Assembly: GCA_034432755.1 (NCBI GenBank)
Contig: DAOUBQ010000033.1
Coordinates: forward strand, 25,815-89,814
From: UBA5195 sp034432755
Lineage (GTDB): Bacteria; Chloroflexota; Anaerolineae; Anaerolineales; Villigracilaceae
Reading direction: 5' to 3'
DNA: 64,000 nucleotides
Position 1 is the stretch's first letter. Each line of letters begins with the position of its first letter. A model generated the notes under the pieces. It was not told the origin of the DNA. It ran no database searches and worked only from the letters and a program-made list of their open reading frames with translations. This document shows, piece by piece, positions 26,831 through 34,221 of this stretch. Both the position numbers and the translations under genes were made by a program.

Positions 26831-27637
26831 TTAAAACAACGTGTTGTAATCCACTTTTTCGAAGATGGTCAGCTTACCGCCGACGGTAGCGTCAACGATG
26901 CGACGCCCGGCCTGTTCGTAGGCCTGGCGCGCCATGCGGTAGGCAATTTCGGAGGTTTCGAGGTCGGGCAGTTGCCAGCGAAAGCCTTTGCCAAAGTAGG
27001 CCGGGTTGAAATGGTTGGGGTCGTCGCCCTCGGAGGTGACGGTGGTGTTGGGTTTGCCCTTGGTGTCGTAGTTGTGGTCAACGCCGATGAGAATTGCTTC
27101 GCTGATGCCCATGTGGAAGGCCAATTGCATGGTGACGTAGGTGACAGTGGCGCCTTCCCAGACGCGCCCGCGCACATCGCGGGAGAAACCGGGCGAGTCA
27201 TAGGCAGTGTAAAGAAAGGTTGGGAGGGTGGATGCCGAAAATTGAATATCTCGAAAGTATCGGCGCGAGCGCCAGGTGAGGAACTTGGGGATTTGGATGG
27301 CGGCCAGGTCGCTGGCGGTTTGTTCGATAACCAGGTCGTTGACCACGCTCAAGTAGGTGGTGTGAAAGCCCAATTCGGGGAACATCAGGTAGATGCGGTT
27401 CATCCCGAAGGTGATTTCACCCTTGAGCCTGGACATGTCGGTCTGCTTCAGACTGGGGCCGTTGCCGATGATGAAGGCGCGTTGGCCTTTGTGGATGTCT
27501 TTGAGGGCCGCCAGCCGCCTGAGGCTTTGCCGCCGCCAGGGGTGCAAGTAGGCAGCCGGGAGTTGCGGCAGGTCGCGCAGGGCGATGTAGGTGTCGCGGA
27601 GGAGGGGGTAGGCGGAAGATGATTTGATAGTCTTCAT
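26831..27637 (-). CDS. DUF115 (MptE-like) family protein
   Basis: A 268-residue soluble protein with the DUF115 core: AFIIGNGPSLKQTD near residue 54, FGMNRIYLMFPELGF, and ILIGVDHNYD in the second half. The family includes archaeal 6-hydroxymethylpterin diphosphokinase (MptE) and the Maf proteins linked to nonulosonate addition on flagellin. Beside a cytidylyltransferase and glycosyltransferases, a role in glycan transfer is more likely than pterin chemistry. The ATG is followed closely by normal family sequence; ribosome site weak. Confidence 0.78.
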   Translation of the reverse strand: MKTIKSSSAYPLLRDTYIALRDLPQLPAAYLHPWRRQSLRRLAALKDIHKGQRAFIIGNGPSLKQTDMSRLKGEITFGMNRIYLMFPELGFHTTYLSVVNDLVIEQTASDLAAIQIPKFLTWRSRRYFRDIQFSASTLPTFLYTAYDSPGFSRDVRGRVWEGATVTYVTMQLAFHMGISEAILIGVDHNYDTKGKPNTTVTSEGDDPNHFNPAYFGKGFRWQLPDLETSEIAYRMARQAYEQAGRRIVDATVGGKLTIFEKVDYNTLF

Positions 27638-27643
27638 ATTTAA

Positions 27644-27699
27644 TCCACAGATTTCACAGATTACGCAGAAAAATCTGTGAAATCTGCGTAATCTGTGGA
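27644..27699. repeat. 15-base-pair inverted repeat filling an operon gap
   Basis: CACAGATTACGCAGA (27655-27669) is perfectly inverted at 27683-27697. The outer TCCACAGAT/ATCTGTGGA ends also pair. A competing 10-base pairing exists between 27652-27661 and 27673-27682. No T run, so not a standard terminator. Confidence 0.75.
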
Positions 27700-28461
27700 C
27701 TATTCGGTGCTGAGTCTCGCTGTTGCGCCGCCATCCACGACCAGCGCCTGGCCGGTCATGAAGGAGGATTGGTCGTTATCGGCCAGGAAGTAGATGGCGC
27801 TGGCGATTTCGGCGGGCCGGCCAACTCGTCCATTGACGGTTTTACGGGCCAGGTTGTCGAGACGGCTCTGCATGTCGCCATGACCGACATGGCCGCGGTC
27901 GAGACCGGCGCGCAGCATGGGCGTATCCACCGCGCCGGGCAAAATGGCATTGACGCGGATGTTATCGGGGGCAAATTCAATTGCCATGGCGCGGGTGAGG
28001 GCCAATATGCCGCCTTTGCTGGCCGCGTAAGCGGCGATGTTGGCCGAGGTTTGCACGGCGTGGACGGAGGAGACGTTCACAATCGCGCCGCCGCCCGCCG
28101 CCTTGAAGAGCGGATAGGCCAGTTTGGCAAACAGGAAGACCGGGCGCAAGTTGGAGGCCATCACGGCGTCCCACTCCGTCACGGTGGTCTCGACCAGCGG
28201 CTTGGCGACCTGCACCGCCGCGTTGTTGACCAGGGCTTCGAGCGTGGGGCTGAAGGCGCGGGCTTGTTCAAAAATCTGTTCGGCGCTTTCGGGGTGGGAG
28301 ATGTCGGCCTGAATGAAGCGTCCGTTCGCCGGAAATTGACCGTCGAACGGGTTGCGGTCCACGCCAATGACGCGCCAGCCCTTTTCGGTGAAGTGTTCCA
28401 ACGTGGCGCGGCCAATGCCGCCGCCGACGCCGGTGATTAAAACGGTTTTTTGAGAAGACAT
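27700..28461 (-). CDS. SDR family NAD(P)-dependent oxidoreductase
   Basis: A 253-residue classical short-chain dehydrogenase: TGVGGGIGRA cofactor loop, NNAAVQVAKP, catalytic Ser in NVSSVHAVQ, YAASKGG with the catalytic Tyr and Lys, and LPGAVDTPM. AAAGG lies upstream of the ATG. Between a hydroxyacid dehydrogenase and a DUF115 protein, it probably reduces a keto group on a sugar or sugar acid. Substrate unknown; the coenzyme preference is not clear from the sequence. Confidence 0.92.
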   Translation of the reverse strand: MSSQKTVLITGVGGGIGRATLEHFTEKGWRVIGVDRNPFDGQFPANGRFIQADISHPESAEQIFEQARAFSPTLEALVNNAAVQVAKPLVETTVTEWDAVMASNLRPVFLFAKLAYPLFKAAGGGAIVNVSSVHAVQTSANIAAYAASKGGILALTRAMAIEFAPDNIRVNAILPGAVDTPMLRAGLDRGHVGHGDMQSRLDNLARKTVNGRVGRPAEIASAIYFLADNDQSSFMTGQALVVDGGATARLSTE

Positions 28462-28486
28462 GGTGAGCCTTTCGGGGGACGGGTTG

Positions 28487-28535
28487 CGAATTTCGAGTAT
28501 CGAGTTCCGAGTATCGAATATCGAATTACGAATTA
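28487..28535. repeat. 7-unit heptanucleotide tandem array
   Basis: Seven consecutive 7-base units starting with CGA: CGAATTT, CGAGTAT, CGAGTTC, CGAGTAT, CGAATAT, CGAATTA, CGAATTA. The stop codon and last residues (RNS) of the hydroxyacid dehydrogenase are encoded inside it. Confidence 0.85.
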
Positions 28536-29494
28536 CGGAACTTGTCCAAATCGCTGCTATCTAATCCCAGCCCGTCCAACAAATTTTTGATGGTATTCCA
28601 GTGAACGCGCTCCCAGGCCGCCGGGCTAGAGTTGGCGTTGTGCGGGGCGAGCAGCACGTTGTCCATTTTGAGCAGCGGACTATCAGGCGGGAGCGGCTCA
28701 AACTCGAAGACATCCAGCGCCGCGCCGCCCAGTTGACCAGATTGGAGGGCGGCGATGAGGGCGGGTTCATCTACAATTGGGCCGCGGGCGGTGTTGATGA
28801 GGATGGCGCCGGGTTTGGCGTGGGCCAGCGTTTGGGCGTTGATGAGATGATGCGAGGTGGGGTTCAGGTCGCAGTTGACGGAGATGAAGTTGGAGTTGGA
28901 GAGCAGGTATTCGAGACTCGTCATGCGCAACCCAGTTTCGGCGAGGAAAACATGGTCAATTTCGACAATGTCATTGCCGAGGACGGTCATGCCAAAGGCG
29001 CGGGCGCGGCGGGCAACGGCCTTGCCGATAGCGCCAACGCCAACGATGCCCAGAGTCATCTCGTGCAAGGCTTTGCCCGGGATTTTGTCCCAAACGCCAG
29101 CTTTCATGGCCCTGTCCATCCATGGTTGGCGGCGCGCAAAGGCGAGTAGGTAGCCCAGCACGGTATCTGCCACTGGCAGGGTGAAGGCGTTGGGGGTGCG
29201 GCCAAGCCTGATTCCCAAACGGGAACAGGCCTGTGCGTCAATCGAATCCACGCCGGTGCCCCATTTGGAAATCACTTTCAGGCGCGGGGCGCAGGCTTCC
29301 AGCACGGCGGCGGTATAGCGGTCATCCCCGCAAATCGCGCCGTCGAATTGACCGGCATATTTCAAAATGTCAGCGGCTTCGAGCCGCTCGTGGACTTCGG
29401 GCAGAATCAGGTCAATATCGTAGTGGTCAAAGACCGGACGGAAGCGTTCCACAAAGGGAATCATGTAGGGGGCAGAAAAGAGGATGGTTTTCAT
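28526..29494 (-). CDS. D-isomer 2-hydroxyacid dehydrogenase
   Basis: A 322-residue phosphoglycerate-dehydrogenase-like protein. GVGAIGKAVARRARAFGM near residue 150 binds NAD, INTARGPIVDE holds the conserved Arg region, DVFEFEPLP the Glu, and LLAPHNANSS the catalytic His. KWGTGVDSID in the N-terminal catalytic domain is typical. It lies 8 bases after the cytidylyltransferase. CATAAT ends 7 bases before the ATG, and there is no ribosome site. Probably makes or uses a 2-keto/2-hydroxy acid of the glycan pathway rather than serine. Confidence 0.9.
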   Translation of the reverse strand: MKTILFSAPYMIPFVERFRPVFDHYDIDLILPEVHERLEAADILKYAGQFDGAICGDDRYTAAVLEACAPRLKVISKWGTGVDSIDAQACSRLGIRLGRTPNAFTLPVADTVLGYLLAFARRQPWMDRAMKAGVWDKIPGKALHEMTLGIVGVGAIGKAVARRARAFGMTVLGNDIVEIDHVFLAETGLRMTSLEYLLSNSNFISVNCDLNPTSHHLINAQTLAHAKPGAILINTARGPIVDEPALIAALQSGQLGGAALDVFEFEPLPPDSPLLKMDNVLLAPHNANSSPAAWERVHWNTIKNLLDGLGLDSSDLDKFRNS

Positions 29495-29502
29495 GGGTTT
29501 GA

Positions 29503-30177
29503 TTATGCCATTCCCAAACGACGGCGCATGAGCAGGTCGGCGATTTCGAAGTCGGCTTCTTCATCAATATCAACCGCTTCAAGGCGCGGAATCTCGAACA
29601 TGAGGGGGCGCTCGCCCATGCGGTTGCGGCGCGCCAGCAGGTTGGGGCGGGTGAACAGGTAAAAGCAGGAGTTTTCTTCGTAAACGGGCGGCAAATCTTG
29701 GGTTTGGAGCAGGATGGCCGGGTTGTGATTGATGGGCCGGGTCAGTTGGTCATAGAGCCGGGTTTGCCAGCGGGTGACAGAGAACATCGAATCAAAGGCC
29801 GGGTAAACGGCCAGAAATTTCTGAATGGCGCGGGAGAGCGTTTCGGGCCGCAACAACGGGTTGGTACTGTGCGTTTGCAGGTAGAAATCCGCTTCGATTT
29901 GTGCTGTGTCGTAGGCCAGGATTTCGTTCATCGGAATTTCGGGCGCGCGCAGGGTTTCAGGGCGTTGGATAATTTTCACCTGTGGAAAGTTGGCTCGCAA
30001 ACCTTCCATGACCGGCTCGGAATCGGTATCGACCAAGATGGTGGTAATCTCCGGCACGGCCAAGAGCGTTTCGATGATGTGCTGGTAGAGCGGTTTTCCC
30101 GCCAGCGGACGGTAGTTTTTTCCCGGCACGCGCTGGGAATGGTGGCGCATGGGGACAAGGGCAGTGATTGTGGGCAT
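29503..30177 (-). CDS. Acylneuraminate cytidylyltransferase family protein
   Basis: A 224-residue NeuA/KdsB-type enzyme that would couple CMP to a keto-sugar acid. ALVPMRHHSQRVPGKN is the CTP-binding loop, LAGKPLYQHIIETLL follows, QTHSTNPLLRPETLSRAI is the family's central motif, and the C-terminal DIDEEADFEIAD is the metal-binding end. I chose the ATG at 30177, which fits the family N-terminus. It has no ribosome site but has TATAAT seven bases upstream. First gene of the glycan operon. Actual sugar acid unknown. Confidence 0.88.
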   Translation of the reverse strand: MPTITALVPMRHHSQRVPGKNYRPLAGKPLYQHIIETLLAVPEITTILVDTDSEPVMEGLRANFPQVKIIQRPETLRAPEIPMNEILAYDTAQIEADFYLQTHSTNPLLRPETLSRAIQKFLAVYPAFDSMFSVTRWQTRLYDQLTRPINHNPAILLQTQDLPPVYEENSCFYLFTRPNLLARRNRMGERPLMFEIPRLEAVDIDEEADFEIADLLMRRRLGMA

Positions 30178-30184
30178 GTTCTTG

Positions 30185-30190
30185 ATTATA
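30185..30190 (-). promoter_or_regulatory. -10 box of an apparently leaderless promoter (glycan operon)
   Basis: TATAAT on the minus strand, with seven bases between it and the ATG at 30177, so transcription should start at or next to the A of the start codon. A mirror-image box lies at 30208-30213. Confidence 0.6.
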
Positions 30191-30207
30191 CCCAATCGGA
30201 TGGCATG

Positions 30208-30213
30208 TATAAT
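30208..30213 (+). promoter_or_regulatory. -10 box of an apparently leaderless promoter (small ORF)
   Basis: TATAAT, six bases before the ATG at 30220. The 17 bases between this box and the opposing one at 30185-30190 place each -10 in the other's -35 position. Confidence 0.5.
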
Positions 30214-30219
30214 TGCCCC

Positions 30220-30330
30220 ATGCACCCTGATCCGGCGCGCCAAGCGCTGATTGCCTGTGGCGTTTTGTCGCTTGTTGCCTGCCTGCCCTTCGGCCTTTTT
30301 GTCATGGTCGCCGTTCTTTTCCTACTATAG
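30220..30330 (+). CDS. Putative 36-residue membrane protein
   Basis: Not recognised. Residues 1-8 are polar (MHPDPARQ) and the remainder is almost entirely hydrophobic, enough for one long membrane segment with two Cys. Support comes from the perfectly placed TATAAT six bases before the ATG and from the divergent layout. There is no ribosome site, consistent with leaderless translation. It could instead be only the leader of the HAD gene 54 bases downstream. Confidence 0.5.
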   Translation: MHPDPARQALIACGVLSLVACLPFGLFVMVAVLFLL

Positions 30331-30384
30331 CCGCTGCGCTTTCTCTGTCATTGGCGGAATGAATTCCGCGTTACGGATTTCCTG

Positions 30385-31044
30385 ATGAAACTCGACCTTG
30401 CCCGCATACAGGCCCTGTGTTTCGATGTGGATGGGACTCTCAGCGATACCGATGACCTCTATGTCGAAAAATTTCTGCCGCTTTTTCGCTTTGCGCGCCA
30501 CCCGGCCCGCGCTGCTCGCCGTTTCGTAATGTGGGCCGAGGCCCCTGGCAACTTGCTGATGGGCGTTCCCGACCATTTGGGGCTGGATGACGAACTGCAC
30601 CAGTTCTACAACTGGCTGAATCAGCGCTTTCCGCCCTCACTCAAGCATTTCCGGATGATTGGCGGCGTGCGGGAAATGCTCGAACAACTGGCCCCGCATT
30701 ACCCTATGGCGGTCGTCAGTGCGCGTGATGACCGCACCACCCGCGCCTTTCTTGACCAGTTTGACCTGACACCGTTCTTCCAGGTCATCGTCACCGCCGT
30801 AACCGCCGAACACACCAAGCCCTATCCCGACCCGATTTATTTCGCCGCGCACAAGATGGGCGTGCAGCCTGAAAACTGCCTGATGATTGGCGATACCACC
30901 GTGGATATGCGCGCCGGCAAAAGCGCCGGGGCGCAAACCATCGGCGTTTTGTGCGGCTTTGGCGAGCGCGCTGAACTGCAAAAGGCCGGCGCAAACCTGA
31001 TTTTAGAGCAGACGCCCGACTTGACGAAGGCCTTAAAACCCTGA
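30385..31044 (+). CDS. HAD-superfamily hydrolase, phosphoglycolate-phosphatase-like
   Basis: A 219-residue HAD subfamily IA enzyme. Motif I CFDVDGTLSDTDD carries the nucleophile Asp, VVSARDD supplies motif II, TKPYPDPIYFAAHKMG the motif III Lys, and MIGDTTVDMRAGKSAGAQTIGV motif IV. A helical cap lies between motifs I and II. Substrate may be phosphoglycolate or another small phosphate ester. The ribosome site is weak. A small palindrome GCGGAAT-GA-ATTCCGC lies 18 bases upstream. Confidence 0.9.
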   Translation: MKLDLARIQALCFDVDGTLSDTDDLYVEKFLPLFRFARHPARAARRFVMWAEAPGNLLMGVPDHLGLDDELHQFYNWLNQRFPPSLKHFRMIGGVREMLEQLAPHYPMAVVSARDDRTTRAFLDQFDLTPFFQVIVTAVTAEHTKPYPDPIYFAAHKMGVQPENCLMIGDTTVDMRAGKSAGAQTIGVLCGFGERAELQKAGANLILEQTPDLTKALKP

Positions 31045-31048
31045 AGAC

Positions 31049-31231
31049 TTACTCCTCCGACTTGGGCTTCGAGCCAATTTCCACCAACTGTACCTGCACC
31101 TGGTAGCGCTTTTCGCCAATCGCAATTTTTCCGTTGCCATAAAAACCGCGCGAGCCGGTCTTGAAGGTCTTTTCCTCGGCCAGCATCATGCCGACAACTT
31201 GTCCATCTTGTTTGATTTCGACGGTAATCAT
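31049..31231 (-). CDS. Conserved-looking small protein, 60 aa
   Basis: Not recognised. A 60-residue, Lys/Glu-rich soluble protein with alternating hydrophobic residues suggesting a small beta-sheet (VEIKQDGQVVGMML, YQVQVQLVEIG). It has a good GGAG seven bases before the ATG and lies 21 bases after purA, so it is probably translated from the purA transcript. It ends 4 bases from the convergent HAD gene. Confidence 0.7.
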   Translation of the reverse strand: MITVEIKQDGQVVGMMLAEEKTFKTGSRGFYGNGKIAIGEKRYQVQVQLVEIGSKPKSEE

Positions 31232-31252
31232 CCTTTTTCTCCTTGTTGAATT

Positions 31253-32542
31253 TTATTGTTCTACAATCTGCTCCCGCTCCGGGCCAACGCTGACCAGCCG
31301 CACCGGAATCCCGGCCAGTTGGCTGATGGCCTCCAAATAGCCGCGCGCCGCCTGGGGCAGGTCGTCCCAGTTGCGAATGCCGCTCACATCCTCGCTCCAG
31401 CCGGGGAATTCATCATAGACCGGTTCGTAGCCTTCCAGTTCGGTCGGGCCGAAGGGCAGGTCGCTGTATGTCTTGCCGTCTTTTTGATAGGCCACGCACA
31501 GTTTGAGCCTTTCGAGACCGGAGAGAATATCGAGCTTGGTGATGACCAGTTCGGTACAGCCATTGATTCGGACAGCGTAACGCAGCAGGACGCCATCTAA
31601 CCAGCCCACGCGGCGCGGACGCCCAGTGGTGGTGCCGTATTCATCCCAGGGGTTGGCGCCCGTCCCGCGCAAGCGCAAAGCCAGGTCGTCAAAAACTTCG
31701 GTAGGAAAGGGCCCACTGCCCACCCGCGTCTGAAAGGATTTGCAGACCCCGGTTACAACCGCATCACGCGCGGCGGTAATTCCGATTCCCAGCCCGCTGA
31801 AGACGCCCGCCGCCACGGTGGCCGACGATGTGACGAAGGGATAGGTCCCGTGGTCGAGGTCTAGCAGCGTCCCCTGCGCGCCTTCGGCCAGGACCGCCCC
31901 GCCGCGCGAGAGAACTTCACAGACCTCGGCAGATGTATCGGCAATGAAAGGCGTAATCCGATATGCGTACTGCCTGAACTGGTCGAGAATGGGTTGGATT
32001 GCAAGGGGCGGCGCATCGAGCGAGGTCAGCGTGCGGTTGGCCGATTCGATGTGGCTGCCGAGTTTCTCCACAAAGTCCGCAGAGAGCATTTCCCCCACAC
32101 GCAGGTTGGTGCGAGCGGCCTTGTCGGTGTAGGCCGGACCGATGCCGCGTCCAGTGGTGCCAATGTTGCCTTTGCCGCGCTGCGCTTCCAGGGCGGCATC
32201 GAGGGCGCGATGCGCGGGCGTAATCAAATGCGCGGCGTGTGAAATGCGCAAGCGGCGGGGGGAGATTCCCACGCCCAGGTTGGCGAGCATGTCGATTTCC
32301 TTGAGCAGCGATTCAGGGTTGATGACCATCCCATTCCCCAACACCGCAACTGGCCTGGAATGGATGATGCCCGATGGGACGAGATGCAGTTTGAACAACT
32401 GCTCTCCCACCGTTACCGAATGCCCGGCGTTATCGCCCCCATTGTAACGGGCCACCACATCGGCGTCGGCAGCAAACCAATCTACAATGCGGCCTTTGCC
32501 TTCATCGCCCCATTGCGCACCAACGATAATTTGAAGCGGCAT
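31253..32542 (-). CDS. purA: Adenylosuccinate synthetase
   Basis: A 429-residue enzyme that makes adenylosuccinate from IMP, aspartate and GTP in AMP synthesis. The N-terminus IVGAQWGDEGKGRIVDWFA holds the GTP P-loop-like region and catalytic Asp. YNGGDNAGHSV holds the catalytic His, GTTGRGIGPAYTDKAAR the IMP loop, GAQGTLLDLDHGTYPFVTSS the central motif, and TRVGSGPFPTE a late motif. I chose the ATG at 32542 with GGAGG five bases upstream; longer reading adds 30 unlikely residues. Length matches the family. Confidence 0.97.
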   Translation of the reverse strand: MPLQIIVGAQWGDEGKGRIVDWFAADADVVARYNGGDNAGHSVTVGEQLFKLHLVPSGIIHSRPVAVLGNGMVINPESLLKEIDMLANLGVGISPRRLRISHAAHLITPAHRALDAALEAQRGKGNIGTTGRGIGPAYTDKAARTNLRVGEMLSADFVEKLGSHIESANRTLTSLDAPPLAIQPILDQFRQYAYRITPFIADTSAEVCEVLSRGGAVLAEGAQGTLLDLDHGTYPFVTSSATVAAGVFSGLGIGITAARDAVVTGVCKSFQTRVGSGPFPTEVFDDLALRLRGTGANPWDEYGTTTGRPRRVGWLDGVLLRYAVRINGCTELVITKLDILSGLERLKLCVAYQKDGKTYSDLPFGPTELEGYEPVYDEFPGWSEDVSGIRNWDDLPQAARGYLEAISQLAGIPVRLVSVGPEREQIVEQ

Positions 32543-32573
32543 GAGTGCCTCCATGTAATAATATGACGGCGAA

Positions 32574-32579
32574 ATTATA
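32574..32579 (-). promoter_or_regulatory. -10 box upstream of purA
   Basis: TATAAT on the minus strand 31 bases before the purA ATG, giving a leader of about 25 bases that contains GGAGG. No convincing -35 is visible. Confidence 0.45.
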
Positions 32580-32635
32580 CAGCAAGCAGGCGAGGGGAGT
32601 GTTAGAATGTATCCCTTCAATTTTGGAGACAAACC

Positions 32636-33271
32636 ATGTTCAAATTGCTTGCCAAACTTTTCCCCCTCCTTTTATTTGCTTCGCTCATGCTTGCGGCTTG
32701 CGGCACGGTCAGCGTGCACCCCGCCGCCGAACTGACCGCCGAATTTCAGGCGGCTGTCGAACAAACCATCGCTGCCCGCGATACGGCCACCCCCCTGCCC
32801 ACCAACACCCGCCCCCCCACATTGACCCCCACGGTGACGGTCACGCCCACCCCCACCGAAACACCCACCCCCAGCCCCGTTCCGCCCACTTCGGTCGTGG
32901 AAACGTTTTGCGATAATTCCAAATTCCTGCAGGATATCAACATCCCGGATGGAACCATCCTCGCGCCAGGACAGGTCTTTGAAAAGACCTGGGCCTTCCA
33001 GAATATCGGGCGTTGTACCTGGAAGGAAGGCTACACCATCGCTTGGGTAAGCGGCGATGTCATGAGCGGCGTCACCCGCCCGCTGCCCGAAGTGGTCGCG
33101 CCGAATGGCACGGTCAACGCTACCGTGCGGTTGACCGCGCCATTCAAACCCGGCACCTACAAAGGAGTTTGGAGATTATTCAACAGCAAGGGCGAGCCGT
33201 TTGGGGATTTTGTCAGCGTCTTGATTGTGGTGGCTGGGCCAGGGACGCCCGTCTCGACGCCAGCACCGTGA
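32636..33271 (+). CDS. NBR1-Ig-like domain lipoprotein
   Basis: A 211-residue surface lipoprotein: signal with lipobox LAAC (residues 20-23), a helical stretch, a Pro/Thr linker (about 55-85), then an NBR1 central Ig-like domain (about 88-205) with the family motif FEKTWAFQNIGRCTWKEGY and late YKGVWRLFNSKGEPFGDF. Such domains are thought to act in binding or surface display; no enzymatic residue is seen. GGAG precedes the ATG, and TAGAAT at 32603-32608 may be its -10. It is followed by the sortase gene. Confidence 0.85.
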   Translation: MFKLLAKLFPLLLFASLMLAACGTVSVHPAAELTAEFQAAVEQTIAARDTATPLPTNTRPPTLTPTVTVTPTPTETPTPSPVPPTSVVETFCDNSKFLQDINIPDGTILAPGQVFEKTWAFQNIGRCTWKEGYTIAWVSGDVMSGVTRPLPEVVAPNGTVNATVRLTAPFKPGTYKGVWRLFNSKGEPFGDFVSVLIVVAGPGTPVSTPAP

Positions 33272-33296
33272 CAAAATTGTGCATCTCCTAAAATGG

Positions 33297-33302
33297 TATA
33301 AT
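33297..33302 (+). promoter_or_regulatory. -10 box of an apparently leaderless sortase promoter
   Basis: TATAAT with nine bases between it and the sortase ATG at 33312; no ribosome site lies between them. Confidence 0.5.
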
Positions 33303-33311
33303 CACCCTGCC

Positions 33312-34211
33312 ATGCCCGAAAAGCGACCGGAAGATTTATCAGTAGAAGAACTGCGCCGCCTGCTGCTCGAAAAGCGCCGCGTCAAGCGTCACGACCGCCT
33401 GGAACGGTTCAAACGCACCGGACGGGTGATTGCCCTGGCCGCCGAATCCGAAGCAACGCTGGATGACGATGAAAATGGGCAAGTGGTTGCCGCCCCCCCG
33501 GGGTTTACGCCGCTTCGCAGCCGCCGCCGGGCGTGGACCGATACCCTACTCTTATTCGTTGAAGTGCTGGCCGTCATTGCGCTGATTGGCGTGGTCTTAA
33601 ATGCCTTTTCCATCTGGCGCACCCTCAACCAGGAAGTAGCCGCCGCCATGGAACTACCAACCGCCGTGCCGACCCCGCTTATTACCGCCGTCGTCTTGCC
33701 TTCTGGCCACACCCCGCCCAATGCCGAACAAGGCGCACAGTTCAATGACGCTGAAATCCCCGAACACCTGCGGCCCATTGCCCAATCCATTGCCAATGTG
33801 CCCGTTCCAACCGCCAGCCCGGCCCAGGGTGTTCGCATCCAAATTCCGGCCATCAACGTAGACGCGCCCATTGTTCAGGGCGATTCATGGGAACAGCTCA
33901 AGAAAGGCGTCGGCCAACATATCGGCACCCCCAACCCAGGCGAAAATGGCAACCTCGTCCTTTCGGCGCACAATGACATCTTCGGCGAAATCTTCCGCGA
34001 ACTCGATAAACTCCAGCCGGGCGACATCGTCATTCTCTATACCGCCCAGCGCCAGTACAATTACGTTGTCACCGGCACGCAAATCGTCGAACCGACCCGG
34101 GTAGAAGTGATGGCCCCCACCCCCAACGCCACCGTCACCCTCATCTCTTGCTACCCCTATCTTGTTGACAACCAGCGGATTGTCGTTTCTGCTGTGTTAC
34201 AGAACCCCTAG
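33312..34211 (+). CDS. Class D/E-type sortase
   Basis: A 299-residue membrane-anchored cysteine transpeptidase. A basic cytoplasmic N-terminus of about 80 residues precedes one TM (about 83-105). A Thr/Pro linker follows, then the sortase barrel from about 175. The catalytic triad is visible: His220 in LSAHND, Cys280 in TLISCYPY, Arg289 in NQRIVV. It joins sorting-signal proteins to surface acceptors. I saw no LPxTG-type substrate in the window. The ATG at 33312 matches a -10 nine bases upstream. Confidence 0.87.
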   Translation: MPEKRPEDLSVEELRRLLLEKRRVKRHDRLERFKRTGRVIALAAESEATLDDDENGQVVAAPPGFTPLRSRRRAWTDTLLLFVEVLAVIALIGVVLNAFSIWRTLNQEVAAAMELPTAVPTPLITAVVLPSGHTPPNAEQGAQFNDAEIPEHLRPIAQSIANVPVPTASPAQGVRIQIPAINVDAPIVQGDSWEQLKKGVGQHIGTPNPGENGNLVLSAHNDIFGEIFRELDKLQPGDIVILYTAQRQYNYVVTGTQIVEPTRVEVMAPTPNATVTLISCYPYLVDNQRIVVSAVLQNP

Positions 34212-34221
34212 GAGTAAGAAC

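Noticed and set aside
29698..30330. A 210-codon plus-strand frame ending with the small hydrophobic ORF
   Set aside because: All but the last 37 codons are antisense to the cytidylyltransferase; only the end has its own promoter.
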